Notes: generated by a model from the letters alone, not told the origin. Positions 1 through 10,891 are shown, counted from the stretch's first letter. The stretch: DNA of 64,000 bases from Arthrobacter gallicola (GCF_014836775.1 NZ_JACSQD010000006.1:1-64000); one strand, 5' to 3'. Numbers and translations: made by a program.

Positions 1-262
1 GGCGGGACAGCCAATTCAACCAATCAAAATAATTGGTATCAATAAACTTGGCACACTATTGAGTTCTCAAACAACAGGTACTTCCGGCACCGGGAGAGCT
101 GATATTCCGTGGAATCTTTGCTCTCCGTCGCTCCGGAGCAACTTTTCTATCTTAGTACCGCTGGCCCGTCGGTGTCAAACCGGCGTTTCTGGCCTGCGGC
201 GCGCTTCCCGATCTCTCGTTCTGCGCGGATATCAACTATAGCACCGTTTTGGCGGCGTCAAA
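1..262 (-). promoter_or_regulatory. Probable rRNA operon promoter and 5' leader, reading off the left edge
   Basis: On the minus strand, positions 75-45 read as a boxA-like antitermination element (GTTTGAGAACTC, then AATAGTGTGCCAAG), followed by AT-rich sequence to position 1. I remember this block as typical of the leader upstream of 16S rRNA in Arthrobacter relatives. Further upstream is a promoter-like pair: TTGACG at 261-256 and TATAGT at 240-235 (15-nt spacer), or TAGTTG at 238-233 (17-nt spacer). The 16S gene would begin beyond position 1. The assignment rests on recalled leader sequence, and the same boxA also occurs in 16S-23S spacers. The promoter-like pair favours a leader over a spacer. 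Confidence 0.65.
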
Positions 263-376
263 ACCACCCGTCAAAACCACCCGTCAGAACCATCCGTCTC
301 AACCGGCCGGGACAGCCCTGACCGGTCCGCAGGAAGCGGGGCCCTGCCCCTTCCCTGCAGACCAGCATCCCGGTCC

Positions 377-3300
377 CTACTGCTTGGGGGTCAGGTAGAG
401 CACGCCGAGCGGCGGGAGCCGAAGCTCGGCGGACGCCGGCTGGCCTTCGAAAGCACCTTCCCGCGCCGTTACGGCTCCCAGGTTGCCTACCCCGGATCCG
501 CCGTACTCAGCGGCATCTGTGTTCAGCCGTTCCTCCCACTCTCCGGCCCAGGGCAGACCGACCCTGAACTGCTCGTGGGGTGCGCCCGCGAAGTTGGCGA
601 TGCACACCAGTGGATTGCCCTGGTGGTCCCACCGGATGAAGGACAGGACGTTGCGGGCGCCGTCGTTCTCATTGATCCACTGGAACCCGGCCGGTTCGTT
701 GTCCCGGTCATAGAGTGCGGGGGTCTGCCGGTAGATACCGTTCAGTTCCCGCACCAGCAGCTGCACACCGCGGTGCTGGGGAGTCTCGGCGAGATACCAG
801 TCCAGGCCGTACTGTTCCGACCACTCCGCTTCCTGGCCGAATTCTGTTCCCATAAACAGGAGCTGCTTGCCGGGGTGCGCCCACTGGAAGGCCAGATAGG
901 CGCGCACATTGGCCAGCTGCTGCCACCGGTCCCCCGGCATCTTGCGCAGCAGAGATCCCTTTCCATGCACAACTTCGTCATGGCTGATGGGCAGCAGGAA
1001 GTTCTCGGTGAAGGCGTACACCAGCGAAAACGTGAGCTTGGCGTGGTGGTACATCCGGTTGATCGGGTCCTCGGACATGTACTCGAGGGTGTCGTTCATC
1101 CAGCCCATGTTCCATTTCAGGCCGAAACCGAGCCCGCCGGTGCTGGTTGGAGAGGTGACGCCGGGGAACGCCGTGGACTCCTCGGCGATCATCACGATGC
1201 CGGGCACACGACGGTAGGCCGTGGCGTTGACCTCCTGGAGGAACGAAATTGCCTCCAGGTTTTCCCGCCCGCCAAAGGCGTTGGGCCGCCACTGGCCCTC
1301 CGGCCGGGAATAGTCCAGGTACAACATGGAGGCCACGGCGTCCACGCGCAGACCGTCGATGTGGAACTCCTCCAGCCAGTAGATCGCGTTGGCCACGAGG
1401 AAGTTGCGCACTTCACGGCGCCCGTAGTCAAAGATCAGGGTTCCCCAGTCCGGCTGCTCGCCGCGCATCGGATCCGGGTGCTCGTACAGGGGCTGGCCGT
1501 CGAAGTTTGCGAGCGCCCAGGAGTCCTTGGGGAAGTGGCCGGGTACCCAGTCCAGAAGAACGCCGATTCCGGCCTGATGCAGGGTATCGACCAGGTAGCG
1601 GAAGTCATCCGGGTGCCCGAAGCGGGAAGTCGGGGCGAAATAGCTGGTGATCTGGTAGCCCCAGGATCCGCCGAAGGGGTGCTCCGCCACCGGCATAAAC
1701 TCGACATGGGTAAACCCCTGCCAGGTGACGTACTCAGCCAGCTGTTTCGCCAGCTCCCGGTAGTCCAGGCCCAGCCGCCATGAACCCAGATGCACCTCGT
1801 ACACACTCATCGGTGAATTGTGCGGGTCCCGCTCGGCACGGGCCTGCATCCACTCCTGATCCCCGAACCGGTACGTGGATTCAACCACCCGTGAACCGGT
1901 CAGCGGCGGGGCTTCCGTGCCCTTGGCCAGTGGATCGGCCTTTTCCCGCCACACCCCGTCCTGTCCGAGGATCTCAAATTTGTAGCGTGCGCCGGGCTCA
2001 ACGTCCGGAATGAAGATTTCCCAGACCCCGGAGCTGCCCAGGGACCGCATGGCGTGGATCCGTCCGTCCCATCCGTTGAAGTCACCTTCCACCCGGACGG
2101 CCTGCGCGTTCGGTGCCCACACGGCGAAACTGACCCCGTCCACCTCGCCCAGGACGGACTGGTAGTGGTGCGGGTTGGCACCGAGCACGGTCCACAGCTT
2201 CTCGTGCCGGCCTTCCCCGATCAGGTGCAGGTCGATTTCGCCCAGGCTCGGCAGGAACCGGTACGGATCATCCACGGTGGTTGCGGGAAGTCCCTCGTAG
2301 GCAACTTCAAGCCGGTAATCCGGGACCTGTCCCGGCGCAGGTGCCGGCAGTGTCCCGGCCCAAATGCCGTTGTACTCATGCCGGAGAGGCACCCGCCCTT
2401 CCGGGGTCACCGCGCTCACTTCGCGGGCCAGCGGCCGCAGGGTCCGGATGGTCACGGTGCCGTGGTCGTCCAGATGGGCACCCAGCACGGCGTGCGGCTG
2501 GTAATACGTGCCGTGGGAAACCGCGGCCAGGACGTGCTCCGGAACGGGCAGCGGGTCCTTTGCAGCCGTTTCATCAGCCGTTTCACCGGCCGTTTTCCCC
2601 GCCGGCCCGGCGCCGGCGTCGCCGGGCGCGCCGGCCCCCTGTCCTGCCGGCTGCCCTGCCGGCGGCACCGCTCCGGCGTCGTCGGGCTGTACGGGGGTGG
2701 GCTCGGGCACTTCGTTCACGGGGCTCTCTTCCTGAGCATTCGTCGGATTCTGCTGTGACTGGAGCTCTTCCAGCACCTCACGGGCCGCAGCGGCCGGCAC
2801 CTCTATCCAGGCGGGGCGGTTGCGGATCTCGTACACAACTTCGTACAGGGCTTTGTCCAGCCACAGGGCGCGGAACAGCGGATCCGCGCGGTCAACCTGG
2901 GTTCCGGTTTCCTTTTCGTAGCCGCGCAAAAACGCGTCGGCGGCACCCTGCGCCCATCGTTCGGACTGGGTCCGCCGCGCGTCGAGGTCCTGCGCCTGCT
3001 CGGGACTGGCACCGGCGGTTCCGATGACCGCTACGGCCGCGGCATAGTCGATGGAGCGGAGCATGCCGACGACGTCGCGCAGGGCAACGTCGGGAACGCT
3101 GCGTTCCGCGGCCGGGCGCAGCGGCTCACCTTCAAAATCCAGCACGGTCCAGCCGCGGGCCGCCGAATGCAGCACCTGGCCGAGGTGGTAATCGGCGTGA
3201 ATGCGCTGCAGGTTCGGCAGCGCCGGCAGGTCAGCGACGGTATCCAGGAGCTGCTCGAGCGCGTCATCGAAGGGACCAACATAGCTCCGGGCTTCGTCCC

Positions 3301-4186
3301 ATTCCCACCGGATCCGGCGGATCAGGGAGGCAATAAACTCGTCGCGTTCCGCAGGCAGCGCCTGCCTGGCTCCGAAAGCCGCCTCCAGCTGTGAGTGGAT
3401 CCTGCCGGTCACGGCGCCCAGTTCTTCGGCTTCTGCGGTGAAGTCCCGGCCGGCGACGGCGGCAGATGAGGCAGTGCGCCAGGCGTCTTCGCTGTTTGGA
3501 ACGAATTCACGCAGGACGCTGACGTCGCCGCTGACCCAGGCATCTGTTCCCGGCCCGCCGGCGGCTTCCCAGCTGCCGGTGAGCCAACCCAGTGTCGCCG
3601 GCACATCCTGGGACCCGCCGGCAGTCAGTTTGGCGCTGACCAGGACATCCGGGCTGTCGCCGGAGGCCAGGACCCGGTAGAACTTCACAATCACGGGCAC
3701 GTCCGGGGTCATGGCAATCACCGAGGTGTTGGACTGTTCACCCTTCAGCACCTGGATGGTCAGCGGTTCCAGGAACGCATCCCAGTCCGCAAACCCGCCC
3801 AAGGCGTACCCGTGGGTCCTGCCGTCAATCGAATTGGCCTGCGAGCGCATCGTCTCCAGCCAGGCGGTCACGAACACCGGGTCCGCAGTACCGTCGTAAA
3901 GCCATACCTGGCTTTCGTCCGGGAGTTCCTCGGACCCCATCAGCGCCGCTTCCAGCTCCGGATCGGGCACCGAACGGGTGGTGACAGGCACACTGATCAC
4001 GTCCACCCGGTGCTCGGATTCGACGGCGACGAAGTGCACCTGGAGTTCGACGGCGCCGTCGGGATCCTCGAGCTGGATGCCGCCTACCCGTTTGAGCGCA
4101 ACCTCCCGTCCCTTGGCCGGAAACCATCGTTGCCGGGGCAGCCAGGCAGTCAGAAGATCGGGTAGGGACGGAAGGGAATCGCTCAT
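377..4186 (-). CDS. glgB: Maltokinase-GlgB fusion (maltokinase + 1,4-alpha-glucan branching enzyme)
   Basis: This 1269-residue protein joins two enzymes. Residues 1 to about 470 are a maltokinase (Pep2/Mak): the N-terminal cap has [12 protein letters not shown], the catalytic loop HADYHLGQ lies near residue 329, and the metal-binding DFEGEP follows. Residues about 475-545 are a Pro/Ala/Gly-rich linker. The rest is a full-length GlgB of family GH13, with its N-terminal beta domain and the catalytic set Asp (GLRVDAV, about 949), Glu (AEES, about 1002) and Asp (SHDEVVHG, about 1069). Maltokinase makes maltose-1-phosphate from maltose and ATP, and GlgB adds alpha-1,6 branches to the glucan GlgE extends. 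The ATG overlaps the treS stop in an ATGA, so the two are translationally coupled. Maltokinase is more often separate or fused to TreS. Confidence 0.95.
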   Translation of the reverse strand: MSDSLPSLPDLLTAWLPRQRWFPAKGREVALKRVGGIQLEDPDGAVELQVHFVAVESEHRVDVISVPVTTRSVPDPELEAALMGSEELPDESQVWLYDGTADPVFVTAWLETMRSQANSIDGRTHGYALGGFADWDAFLEPLTIQVLKGEQSNTSVIAMTPDVPVIVKFYRVLASGDSPDVLVSAKLTAGGSQDVPATLGWLTGSWEAAGGPGTDAWVSGDVSVLREFVPNSEDAWRTASSAAVAGRDFTAEAEELGAVTGRIHSQLEAAFGARQALPAERDEFIASLIRRIRWEWDEARSYVGPFDDALEQLLDTVADLPALPNLQRIHADYHLGQVLHSAARGWTVLDFEGEPLRPAAERSVPDVALRDVVGMLRSIDYAAAVAVIGTAGASPEQAQDLDARRTQSERWAQGAADAFLRGYEKETGTQVDRADPLFRALWLDKALYEVVYEIRNRPAWIEVPAAAAREVLEELQSQQNPTNAQEESPVNEVPEPTPVQPDDAGAVPPAGQPAGQGAGAPGDAGAGPAGKTAGETADETAAKDPLPVPEHVLAAVSHGTYYQPHAVLGAHLDDHGTVTIRTLRPLAREVSAVTPEGRVPLRHEYNGIWAGTLPAPAPGQVPDYRLEVAYEGLPATTVDDPYRFLPSLGEIDLHLIGEGRHEKLWTVLGANPHHYQSVLGEVDGVSFAVWAPNAQAVRVEGDFNGWDGRIHAMRSLGSSGVWEIFIPDVEPGARYKFEILGQDGVWREKADPLAKGTEAPPLTGSRVVESTYRFGDQEWMQARAERDPHNSPMSVYEVHLGSWRLGLDYRELAKQLAEYVTWQGFTHVEFMPVAEHPFGGSWGYQITSYFAPTSRFGHPDDFRYLVDTLHQAGIGVLLDWVPGHFPKDSWALANFDGQPLYEHPDPMRGEQPDWGTLIFDYGRREVRNFLVANAIYWLEEFHIDGLRVDAVASMLYLDYSRPEGQWRPNAFGGRENLEAISFLQEVNATAYRRVPGIVMIAEESTAFPGVTSPTSTGGLGFGLKWNMGWMNDTLEYMSEDPINRMYHHAKLTFSLVYAFTENFLLPISHDEVVHGKGSLLRKMPGDRWQQLANVRAYLAFQWAHPGKQLLFMGTEFGQEAEWSEQYGLDWYLAETPQHRGVQLLVRELNGIYRQTPALYDRDNEPAGFQWINENDGARNVLSFIRWDHQGNPLVCIANFAGAPHEQFRVGLPWAGEWEERLNTDAAEYGGSGVGNLGAVTAREGAFEGQPASAELRLPPLGVLYLTPKQ

Positions 4187-5952
4187 CTCGACGTGGCCTC
4201 CGGGGCGAGTATCAACGGAATTGCTTCGGTCTGCGGTGAACTGGTGTTGGACTTCGGCGAGCGCAGCCGCAGCCAGAAGAAGTCATGGCTGCCCAGCGTC
4301 AGCGTGAGCGACCCGTCCTCCCCGAACGCCGGGAAGGGGGTTCCGCCGAACGCATCCCGCAGCCCGCGGTTCGCGAATTCCGGCAGGCTCACCGTTGCGG
4401 CCACCGGGTGCTGGGAGAGATTGAAGATACAGAACATGGTCTCCCCCACCTCGCCTTCCGGATTGTCCTCCGGCAGTTCACGCAGGAACGCCAGGACAGC
4501 TTCGCTGTCGGTCGGCACGTTGCGGTAGGAACCCATGCCGAAAGATGGATGGGTTTTCCGGACCATGATCATCTGCCGCATCCAGTGCAGCAGCGAACTG
4601 GAACTGGCCAGCTGCGCTTCCACGTTCACGTGGTTGTAGTGGTAGACCAAGGACTGGACCACCGGCAGGTAGACCTTGCCCGGGTCGGCCGTGGAGAACC
4701 CGGCGTTGCGGTCCGGGTTCCACTGCATGGGAGTACGGGAGGCGTCGCGGTCTTCCAGCCAGATGTTGTCTCCCATACCGATCTCGTCCCCGTAATAGAG
4801 GAACGGACTGCCCGGCAGGGACAGCAGCAGGGCGTGGATCAGTTCGATCTCCGAGCGCGAGTTGTCCAGCAGCGGCGCGAGCCGGCGCCGGATGCCGATG
4901 TTGGCCTGCATCCGGGAATCCGGCGCATACCAGCCCAGCATGGCCTGGCGCTCTTCGTTGGTGACCATTTCCAGCGTCAGCTCATCGTGGTTGCGCAGGA
5001 ACGTGCCCCATTGTCCGCCCTGCGGGATCTCCGGGGTCTCTTCCATGGTCTGCACGATCGGCGCTGCCTTCTGGTCACGCAGCGCGTAGAACAGCCGGGG
5101 CATGATCGGGAAGTGGAAGCACATGTGGCACTCGGGGCCGGTTTCGTCCCCGAAGTACTCCACCACCTCATGCGGCATCTGGTTCGCCTCGGCCACGATC
5201 ACCCGGCCGGGATAGTTCTCGTCCACCATGGTGCGCAGGTCCTTCAGGAACCGGTGCGTGGCGGGAAGGTTCTCGCAGTTAGTGCCGTCTTCCTCGAACA
5301 GATAGGGAATGGCATCCGCGCGGAACCCGTCGATCCCCTGGTCCAGCCAGAACCGGACGACGTCGAACACCGCCTCGACAACCTTGGGATTCTCAAAGTT
5401 CAGGTCCGGCTGGTGGCTGAAAAAGCGGTGCCAGAAGAACTGGCGCCGGACCGGGTCGAAGGCCCAGTTGGACTCCTCGGTGTCCACGAAGATGATGCGC
5501 GCGTCCTCATACTTCTGATCGGTGTCTGACCAGACGTAGAAGTCCCCGTACGGGCCGTCCGGATCATTCCGCGACTCCTCGAACCACGGGTGCTTGTCCG
5601 AGGTGTGGTTCAGCGGCAGGTCGATGATGACGCGCAGGCCGCGCGCGTGTGCCTCCGACACCAGGCGCTTGAAGTCGCTGATCGTGCCGAATTCGTTCAA
5701 CACGTCGTAGTAGTCGGAGATGTCATACCCGCCGTCGCGCAGCGGCGACTTGAAGAACGGCGGCAGCCAGAGGCAGTCGATCCCCAGCCACTGGAGGTAG
5801 TCGAGCTGGTCAATCAGGCCGGTGAAGTCTCCGCTGCCGTCTCCGTTGGAGTCGCGGAAGCCGCGCACCAGGACCTCGTAGAAGACAGCTTTGCGGTACC
5901 AGTTCGGATCGTTGGTGAGACCGGGGGCATGCAGCTGGAACGGGTTGACCAC
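4183..5952 (-). CDS. treS: Trehalose synthase (maltose alpha-D-glucosyltransferase)
   Basis: This 589-residue GH13 enzyme interconverts trehalose and maltose and feeds the adjoining maltokinase. The start is taken as GTG at 5952 ([15 protein letters not shown]), because GGAGGG lies just upstream on the minus strand and the GTG shares one base with the glgE stop (TAGTG). An in-frame ATG at 6030 would add 26 residues that lie within glgE. The N-terminal [15 protein letters not shown] is typical of TreS. Catalytic residues are the Asp in [10 protein letters not shown] (about 214), the Glu in [10 protein letters not shown] (about 251) and the Asp in [10 protein letters not shown] (about 322). No C-terminal maltokinase domain is present; that domain sits on GlgB instead. 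Confidence 0.96.
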   Translation of the reverse strand: MVNPFQLHAPGLTNDPNWYRKAVFYEVLVRGFRDSNGDGSGDFTGLIDQLDYLQWLGIDCLWLPPFFKSPLRDGGYDISDYYDVLNEFGTISDFKRLVSEAHARGLRVIIDLPLNHTSDKHPWFEESRNDPDGPYGDFYVWSDTDQKYEDARIIFVDTEESNWAFDPVRRQFFWHRFFSHQPDLNFENPKVVEAVFDVVRFWLDQGIDGFRADAIPYLFEEDGTNCENLPATHRFLKDLRTMVDENYPGRVIVAEANQMPHEVVEYFGDETGPECHMCFHFPIMPRLFYALRDQKAAPIVQTMEETPEIPQGGQWGTFLRNHDELTLEMVTNEERQAMLGWYAPDSRMQANIGIRRRLAPLLDNSRSEIELIHALLLSLPGSPFLYYGDEIGMGDNIWLEDRDASRTPMQWNPDRNAGFSTADPGKVYLPVVQSLVYHYNHVNVEAQLASSSSLLHWMRQMIMVRKTHPSFGMGSYRNVPTDSEAVLAFLRELPEDNPEGEVGETMFCIFNLSQHPVAATVSLPEFANRGLRDAFGGTPFPAFGEDGSLTLTLGSHDFFWLRLRSPKSNTSSPQTEAIPLILAPEATSR

Positions 5953-8003
5953 TAGCGTCCCCTCCGTACGGCGAGAATGTGCGCAGGTTCGTAGTGGGCG
6001 TCCAGGCGCACGTAGTTGTGCTGGCCCCACCGCCAGCTGGCACCGCTGATCAGGTCATCAACCCAGAATGTTCCGTCCTCGTTGAAGTCCTGCGGGTCCA
6101 GCTCCAGGGCAGCGAGGTCCAGGGATACTGTGCATTCCCGCGCGCTGTGCGGATCGGTGTTCACGACGATGATGAGTGTGTCCTTACTGCTCGGATCGGA
6201 TAGCCGCACCTGTTTGTGCTTGGAGTAAACCACCGTTGCCTCATCGGTGCTCGAGTGGATGCTCAGGTTCTGCAGATCCCCCAGGGCCGGATGCGCCCGG
6301 CGGATCTGGTTAAGCCTGGTGATGTAGGGGGCCAGGCTCCTGTCCGCAGCCTCGGCAGCGGCGAAGTCCCGCTGTTTGTACTCGAACTTTTCATTGTCCA
6401 GGTACTCTTCCGCGCCGGGTCGGGCGACGTGTTCGTACAGTTCAAACCCGGCGTACATACCCCACAGCGGGCTGGCCGTCGAGGCCAGCACAGCCCGGAT
6501 CTTGAAGGCGGGCGGGCCGCCGTACTGCAGAAATTCGGTCAGGATGTCCGGGGTGTTCACAAAGAAGTTCGGCCGGAAGAAAGCAGCCGTTTCCTGCGAG
6601 ACCTCGGTGAAGTACTCCTCGAGCTCGGCCCGGGTGTTCCGCCAGGTGAAGTAGGTGTAGGACTGCTGGAATCCGGCCATGCCAAGCGCGTGCATCATGG
6701 GCGGGCGGGTGAATGCCTCGGCCAGGAAAACGACGTCGGGATGCTGACGGTTCACTGTGCCGATCAGCCACTCCCAGAAACGCAGTGGTTTGGTATGAGG
6801 GTTGTCGACCCGGAAGATCTTCACCCCGTGGCTGATCCACATCAGCACGATCCGCAGGATCTCCTGGGAAAGCCCCTCGTAGTCGTTGTCGAAGTTCAGC
6901 GGGTAAATGTCCTGGTACTTCTTCGGCGGGTTCTCCGCATATGCGATCGTTCCGTCGACCCGCGTGGTGAACCATTCGGGGTGCTCGGTGACCCAGGGAT
7001 GGTCCGGTGAGGCCTGCAGCGCCAGGTCAATTGCGACGTCGAGCCCCAGTCCGGCGGCGGCTTCGACAAAGTGGTCGAAGTCCTCGAACGTGCCCAGATC
7101 CGGGTGGATGGCGTCGTGGCCTCCCTCCGCCGCGCCGATGGCCCAGGGTGAACCGGGGTCCTGCGGGCCGGCCACGAGGGTGTTGTTCGGGCCCTTCCGG
7201 TGCGTGGTGCCGATCGGGTGGATCGGAGGCAGGTAAATGACGTCGAACCCCATGGCCGCGACGCGGTCCAGGCTGCGGGCCGCGGACCGGAAGGTCCCGG
7301 AGGTCCAGGAGGCTGTTGCCGGGTCAAAAACCGCGCCCTCTGACCGGGGGAAAAACTCGTACCAGGCGCCGCGCCCGGCACGGTCGCGTTCCACCCTGAC
7401 CGGGAACCTCGGGGAGGACGTCACTAGGTCCCGGATCGGATCGCGTTCCAGCATCCCGGTCAGTTCACTCCGGCCGGCAGCCGCCAGACGCTGCTGCGGA
7501 TCCACGGCGGTGTCCCCCATCAGCCGGGCGGTGCTGCGGAGGAGTTCCGCGTCGGCTTCACTTCTGCCCTGCGCCGCGGCGTTGAACAGCGCAGCCCCTT
7601 CGGCGAGCATCAGTTCGACGTCGACTCCCGCCGCAATTTTCACCTCGGCATTGTGGTGCCACGTTCCGTAAAGATCGGCCCACCCCTCGACGGCGAAGGT
7701 GTGGTCTCCCGGGGCTTCGGGCCGCAGCAGCCCCCTCCACCGGTCCAGCCCCTGTCCCACCGGCTGCATGCGGTGGCGCTGGACCTCCTGCCCGGAGGGG
7801 TCGTAGAGCACAGCCGTAACCCCCACAAGGTCATGGCCCTCGCGGAAGACGGTGGCTCCGATCACGAGGTCCTCCCCGGGGACGGCTTTCGCCGCAAATC
7901 GGCCGCACTCGATCACCGGGGACACGTTTACGATCGGAATCCGGCCAAACCGGAGTTCCGTGGCGGGCTGGACATCGGATGACAACGCGCTGGAAGTGGT
8001 CAC
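5952..8003 (-). CDS. glgE: Alpha-1,4-glucan:maltose-1-phosphate maltosyltransferase GlgE
   Basis: This 683-residue GH13 protein is normal length for GlgE. It transfers maltosyl units from maltose-1-phosphate to the non-reducing end of an alpha-1,4-glucan. The N-terminal beta domain begins GRIPIVNVSPVIECGRFAAKAVPGE, as usual for GlgE. The nucleophile Asp is in KIFRVDNPHTKP near residue 400, and the acid/base Glu is in VVFLAEAFTRP. It is the first gene of the operon glgE-treS-mak/glgB. The start is GTG at 8003. No Shine-Dalgarno precedes it, but a TAACGT box lies 7 nt upstream, which suggests a leaderless mRNA. Confidence 0.96.
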   Translation of the reverse strand: MTTSSALSSDVQPATELRFGRIPIVNVSPVIECGRFAAKAVPGEDLVIGATVFREGHDLVGVTAVLYDPSGQEVQRHRMQPVGQGLDRWRGLLRPEAPGDHTFAVEGWADLYGTWHHNAEVKIAAGVDVELMLAEGAALFNAAAQGRSEADAELLRSTARLMGDTAVDPQQRLAAAGRSELTGMLERDPIRDLVTSSPRFPVRVERDRAGRGAWYEFFPRSEGAVFDPATASWTSGTFRSAARSLDRVAAMGFDVIYLPPIHPIGTTHRKGPNNTLVAGPQDPGSPWAIGAAEGGHDAIHPDLGTFEDFDHFVEAAAGLGLDVAIDLALQASPDHPWVTEHPEWFTTRVDGTIAYAENPPKKYQDIYPLNFDNDYEGLSQEILRIVLMWISHGVKIFRVDNPHTKPLRFWEWLIGTVNRQHPDVVFLAEAFTRPPMMHALGMAGFQQSYTYFTWRNTRAELEEYFTEVSQETAAFFRPNFFVNTPDILTEFLQYGGPPAFKIRAVLASTASPLWGMYAGFELYEHVARPGAEEYLDNEKFEYKQRDFAAAEAADRSLAPYITRLNQIRRAHPALGDLQNLSIHSSTDEATVVYSKHKQVRLSDPSSKDTLIIVVNTDPHSARECTVSLDLAALELDPQDFNEDGTFWVDDLISGASWRWGQHNYVRLDAHYEPAHILAVRRGR

Positions 8004-8010
8004 AGACTAG

Positions 8011-8040
8011 ACGTTAGCGACAATCTGAGCAGATTGCTAA
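8011..8040 (-). promoter_or_regulatory. glgE promoter -10 with overlapping inverted repeat (candidate operator)
   Basis: The minus-strand -10 box TAACGT (8016-8011) lies 7 nt before the glgE GTG. On the plus strand, 8014-8040 contains an imperfect inverted repeat: CAATCT (8021-8026), GAGC, AGATTG (8031-8036), flanked by TTAGC on the left and CTAA on the right. The left arm has a 3-nt insertion relative to the right arm. The repeat covers the glgE -10 and the DNA just upstream, where a repressor would block RNA polymerase. The regulator is unknown. Confidence 0.5.
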
Positions 8041-8189
8041 GGGCACGTACCTTTTGCTGCATTGTCGCTGGTCAGGGCACCGCGGCAAATGTTCCCGCAG
8101 GTGAGCGGCGGGTCCGCCCAGCCAGGTGAATTCCGTAGTGCTTTTTGCCGCATTTTTGTGATTTACGGCACCCGCGGCACCATCTGCGC

Positions 8190-8195
8190 TAGCCT
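8190..8195 (+). promoter_or_regulatory. glgP -10 box (leaderless arrangement)
   Basis: TAGCCT is followed after 7 nt by the GTG at 8203. There is no ribosome-binding site between them, so transcription probably starts at or next to the start codon. No convincing -35 was found at 16-19 nt. Confidence 0.5.
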
Positions 8196-8202
8196 AACGG
8201 GG

Positions 8203-10827
8203 GTGAAGGCAATCCGAAGGTTTACCGTCCGTACTGTCCTCCCCGAGACGATAGCGCCGCTGGCCAGATTGGCCGGCAACCTGCGCTGGAGCTGGCACGA
8301 GCCCACCCGGCAGCTCTTCCAGGATCTGGACCCGGAGATCTGGGATGCCAGCGGGCACGACCCGATCCGGGCCCTCGGCTCGGTCAGCCGGCAGACCCTG
8401 GAGCGCATTTCCTCCGACACAGCTCTGGTGGAGCGAATCCGCGAACTCGACGAGAACCTCGAGCACTACCTCACCGCTCCGCGGTGGTATCAGTCGCTTG
8501 GGGAGGACGCGCCCCGGCTCATTGCGTACTTCTCCCCGGAATACGGCATCAGCGCGGTCCTCCCCCAGTATTCCGGCGGGTTGGGCATCCTGGCCGGTGA
8601 CCATCTCAAATCCGCCTCTGACCTCGGTGTTCCGCTGGTGGGTGTTGGCCTGCTCTATCAGGCGGGCTACTTCAAGCAGTCCCTCTCCCGGGACGGCTGG
8701 CAGCAGGAGACCTACCCGGTCCTGGACCCCAACGGGCTGCCCCTGACGCTGCTGCGCGAAGAAGACGGAACCCCGGCACGCATCAGCCTGCCTCTGCCCA
8801 ACGGCAGGCACCTGATGGCGCAGATCTGGCGGGCCGACGTCGGCCGGGTGCCGCTGCTCCTGCTGGACGCTGACGTCCGGGGCAACGACGACGCCGCACG
8901 CGGCATCACCGACAGGCTTTACGGCGGCGGGGGCGACCACCGCCTGCAGCAGGAACTGCTGCTGGGTATGGGCGGTGTGAAGGCGCTGCGCGTCTTTGAG
9001 CGGCTGACCGGCGCCCCGGCACCGGAGGTGTTCCACACCAACGAGGGCCACGCGGGCTTCCTCGGAGTGGAGCGCATCCGCGAGCTGATGGACACCGGAA
9101 TGAACTGGGAGGAGGCCCTGACTACGGCCCGGGCCTCAACCATATTCACTACCCACACGCCGGTCCCGGCCGGCATCGACCGCTTTGACGCCTCCGTGGT
9201 GCGCCACTTCCTCAGCGCCGGACTGGCACAGTCCGTCCCCACCAACAAGGTCATTGCCCTTGGAACGGAGGATTACGAGGGCGGGGACCCGAATATGTTC
9301 AACATGGCCGTGATGGGGCTCCGCCTGGCCCAGCGCGCCAACGGCGTCGCCAAACTCCACGGGCAGGTGTCCCGGGAAATGTTCTCCGGTCTCTGGCCGG
9401 GCTTTGATGTCTCCGAGGTGCCGATCACCTCCGTCACCAACGGGGTGCACGTACCCACCTGGGTCGATCCAGAAGTCACCGCCCTCGCCAAGCAGCAGCT
9501 GGGCGACGCAGCTGTCCACGACCGGGAGTGGTCCCGCGCCTACGAAGTCACTGACGAGGCCCTTTGGGACCTCCGGCGCAGGATGCGCAGCAACCTGATC
9601 GCGGACGTCCGGCACCGGGTGCGCGCCGCGTGGCTCAAGCGCGGCGCTTCCGATGCCCAGCTCGGATGGACCGACGACGTGCTGGACCCGGACATCCTGA
9701 CCATCGGCTTTGCCCGCCGGGTGCCCACCTACAAGCGCCTGACCCTGATGCTGCGCGACCCTGCCCGGCTCAAGGCACTGCTCCTGCATCCGACCCGTCC
9801 GGTCCAGGTGATCGTGGCGGGCAAATCCCATCCCGCGGATGAGATGGGCAAGCGCATGATCCAGGATCTGGTGCAGTTCACCGATGATCCGGAGGTCCGG
9901 CACCGCATTGTTTTCCTGCCCAACTACGACATCGCGATGGCCCGCACCCTCTTCCCCGGATGCGACGTCTGGCTGAACAACCCCATCCGGCCGCTGGAGG
10001 CCTCCGGAACCTCGGGTATGAAGTCAGCGATCAATGGCGGGCTGAACGTGTCCATCATGGACGGCTGGTGGGACGAAATGTACGACGGCGCCAACGGCTG
10101 GGCGATCCCGTCGGCGAATCCCCGGGAAGGCACGCAGACCAGGGAGGTGCACACCGCTGACCAGCGGGACGACATCGAGGCCGCTGCCCTGTATGACCTG
10201 CTGGAGAACACCGTCACCCCGCTCTTTTACGGCGCGGAGCTGCCCGGTGCCGCGGGCGCGGCCGGACCTTCCGAAGCTCCGGCGGATTCGCTGCCGCGGC
10301 AGTGGCTGGAAATGGTCAAGCACACGCTGGCCGAACTGGGCCCGGAGGTTTCCGCCTCGCGGATGCTGCGCGACTACGTCAACCGGCTCTACATGCCTGC
10401 CTGCCAGTCCGGCAGAGCTGCCGCCGCTAATCAGTACCAGGCGGCCAGGGAGCTTGCGGCCTGGATTCAGAAGGTCCGCGACGGCTGGGCCGGGGTCTCC
10501 GTTGAACACGTGGATTCAATCGGAATCAGTGATGCACCGCAGATCGGCGACAGTCTCAACATCCAGGCCTACGTGAATCTGGGGTCGCTGAAACCCTCCG
10601 ACGTGGTGGTGGAAGTTGCCTACGGGAAGGTCTCGGAAACGGACCGGCTCAGCGACTACCAGTTCCAGGACCTCTCCGTCAGTGAAGACCTCAGCTCCGG
10701 CCGGTATCTGTACGCCGGCAGCATCCGGATTGAACAGGCGGGACCGTTCGGTTACACGGCGCGGGTGCTGCCGGATCATCCAGGCCTGGCCTCGAAGGCC
10801 GAGCTCGGACTGGTGGTGAACGCCTAA
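8203..10827 (+). CDS. glgP: Glycogen/alpha-glucan phosphorylase
   Basis: This 874-residue GT35 phosphorylase (short actinobacterial type) removes glucose-1-phosphate from alpha-1,4-glucan ends. The start is set at GTG 8203 (MKAIRRFTVRTVLPE), which matches the usual N-terminus of this subfamily. An upstream ATG at 8062 in the same frame would add 47 unlikely residues. The substrate-site signature YFSPEYGIS is near the N-terminus, and the PLP-region signature EASGTSGMKSAINGGLN is near residue 605. The gene is divergent from the glgE operon, so synthesis and breakdown share a 200-bp control region. Confidence 0.94.
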   Translation: MKAIRRFTVRTVLPETIAPLARLAGNLRWSWHEPTRQLFQDLDPEIWDASGHDPIRALGSVSRQTLERISSDTALVERIRELDENLEHYLTAPRWYQSLGEDAPRLIAYFSPEYGISAVLPQYSGGLGILAGDHLKSASDLGVPLVGVGLLYQAGYFKQSLSRDGWQQETYPVLDPNGLPLTLLREEDGTPARISLPLPNGRHLMAQIWRADVGRVPLLLLDADVRGNDDAARGITDRLYGGGGDHRLQQELLLGMGGVKALRVFERLTGAPAPEVFHTNEGHAGFLGVERIRELMDTGMNWEEALTTARASTIFTTHTPVPAGIDRFDASVVRHFLSAGLAQSVPTNKVIALGTEDYEGGDPNMFNMAVMGLRLAQRANGVAKLHGQVSREMFSGLWPGFDVSEVPITSVTNGVHVPTWVDPEVTALAKQQLGDAAVHDREWSRAYEVTDEALWDLRRRMRSNLIADVRHRVRAAWLKRGASDAQLGWTDDVLDPDILTIGFARRVPTYKRLTLMLRDPARLKALLLHPTRPVQVIVAGKSHPADEMGKRMIQDLVQFTDDPEVRHRIVFLPNYDIAMARTLFPGCDVWLNNPIRPLEASGTSGMKSAINGGLNVSIMDGWWDEMYDGANGWAIPSANPREGTQTREVHTADQRDDIEAAALYDLLENTVTPLFYGAELPGAAGAAGPSEAPADSLPRQWLEMVKHTLAELGPEVSASRMLRDYVNRLYMPACQSGRAAAANQYQAARELAAWIQKVRDGWAGVSVEHVDSIGISDAPQIGDSLNIQAYVNLGSLKPSDVVVEVAYGKVSETDRLSDYQFQDLSVSEDLSSGRYLYAGSIRIEQAGPFGYTARVLPDHPGLASKAELGLVVNA

Positions 10828-10891
10828 CAGTCTCTGAAACTGTACGCAGCACCGGCTGCGCGGCACCGGTTAAGGAGACCCGGCCCGCCGG

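Noticed and set aside
59..321. Two short plus-strand frames near the left edge
   Set aside because: They lie over the rRNA-type promoter and leader on the other strand and have no coding character.
5952..6030. An upstream ATG that would lengthen TreS by 26 residues
   Set aside because: The extension is antisense-like in composition and inside glgE. GTG 5952 has GGAGGG and overlaps the glgE stop.
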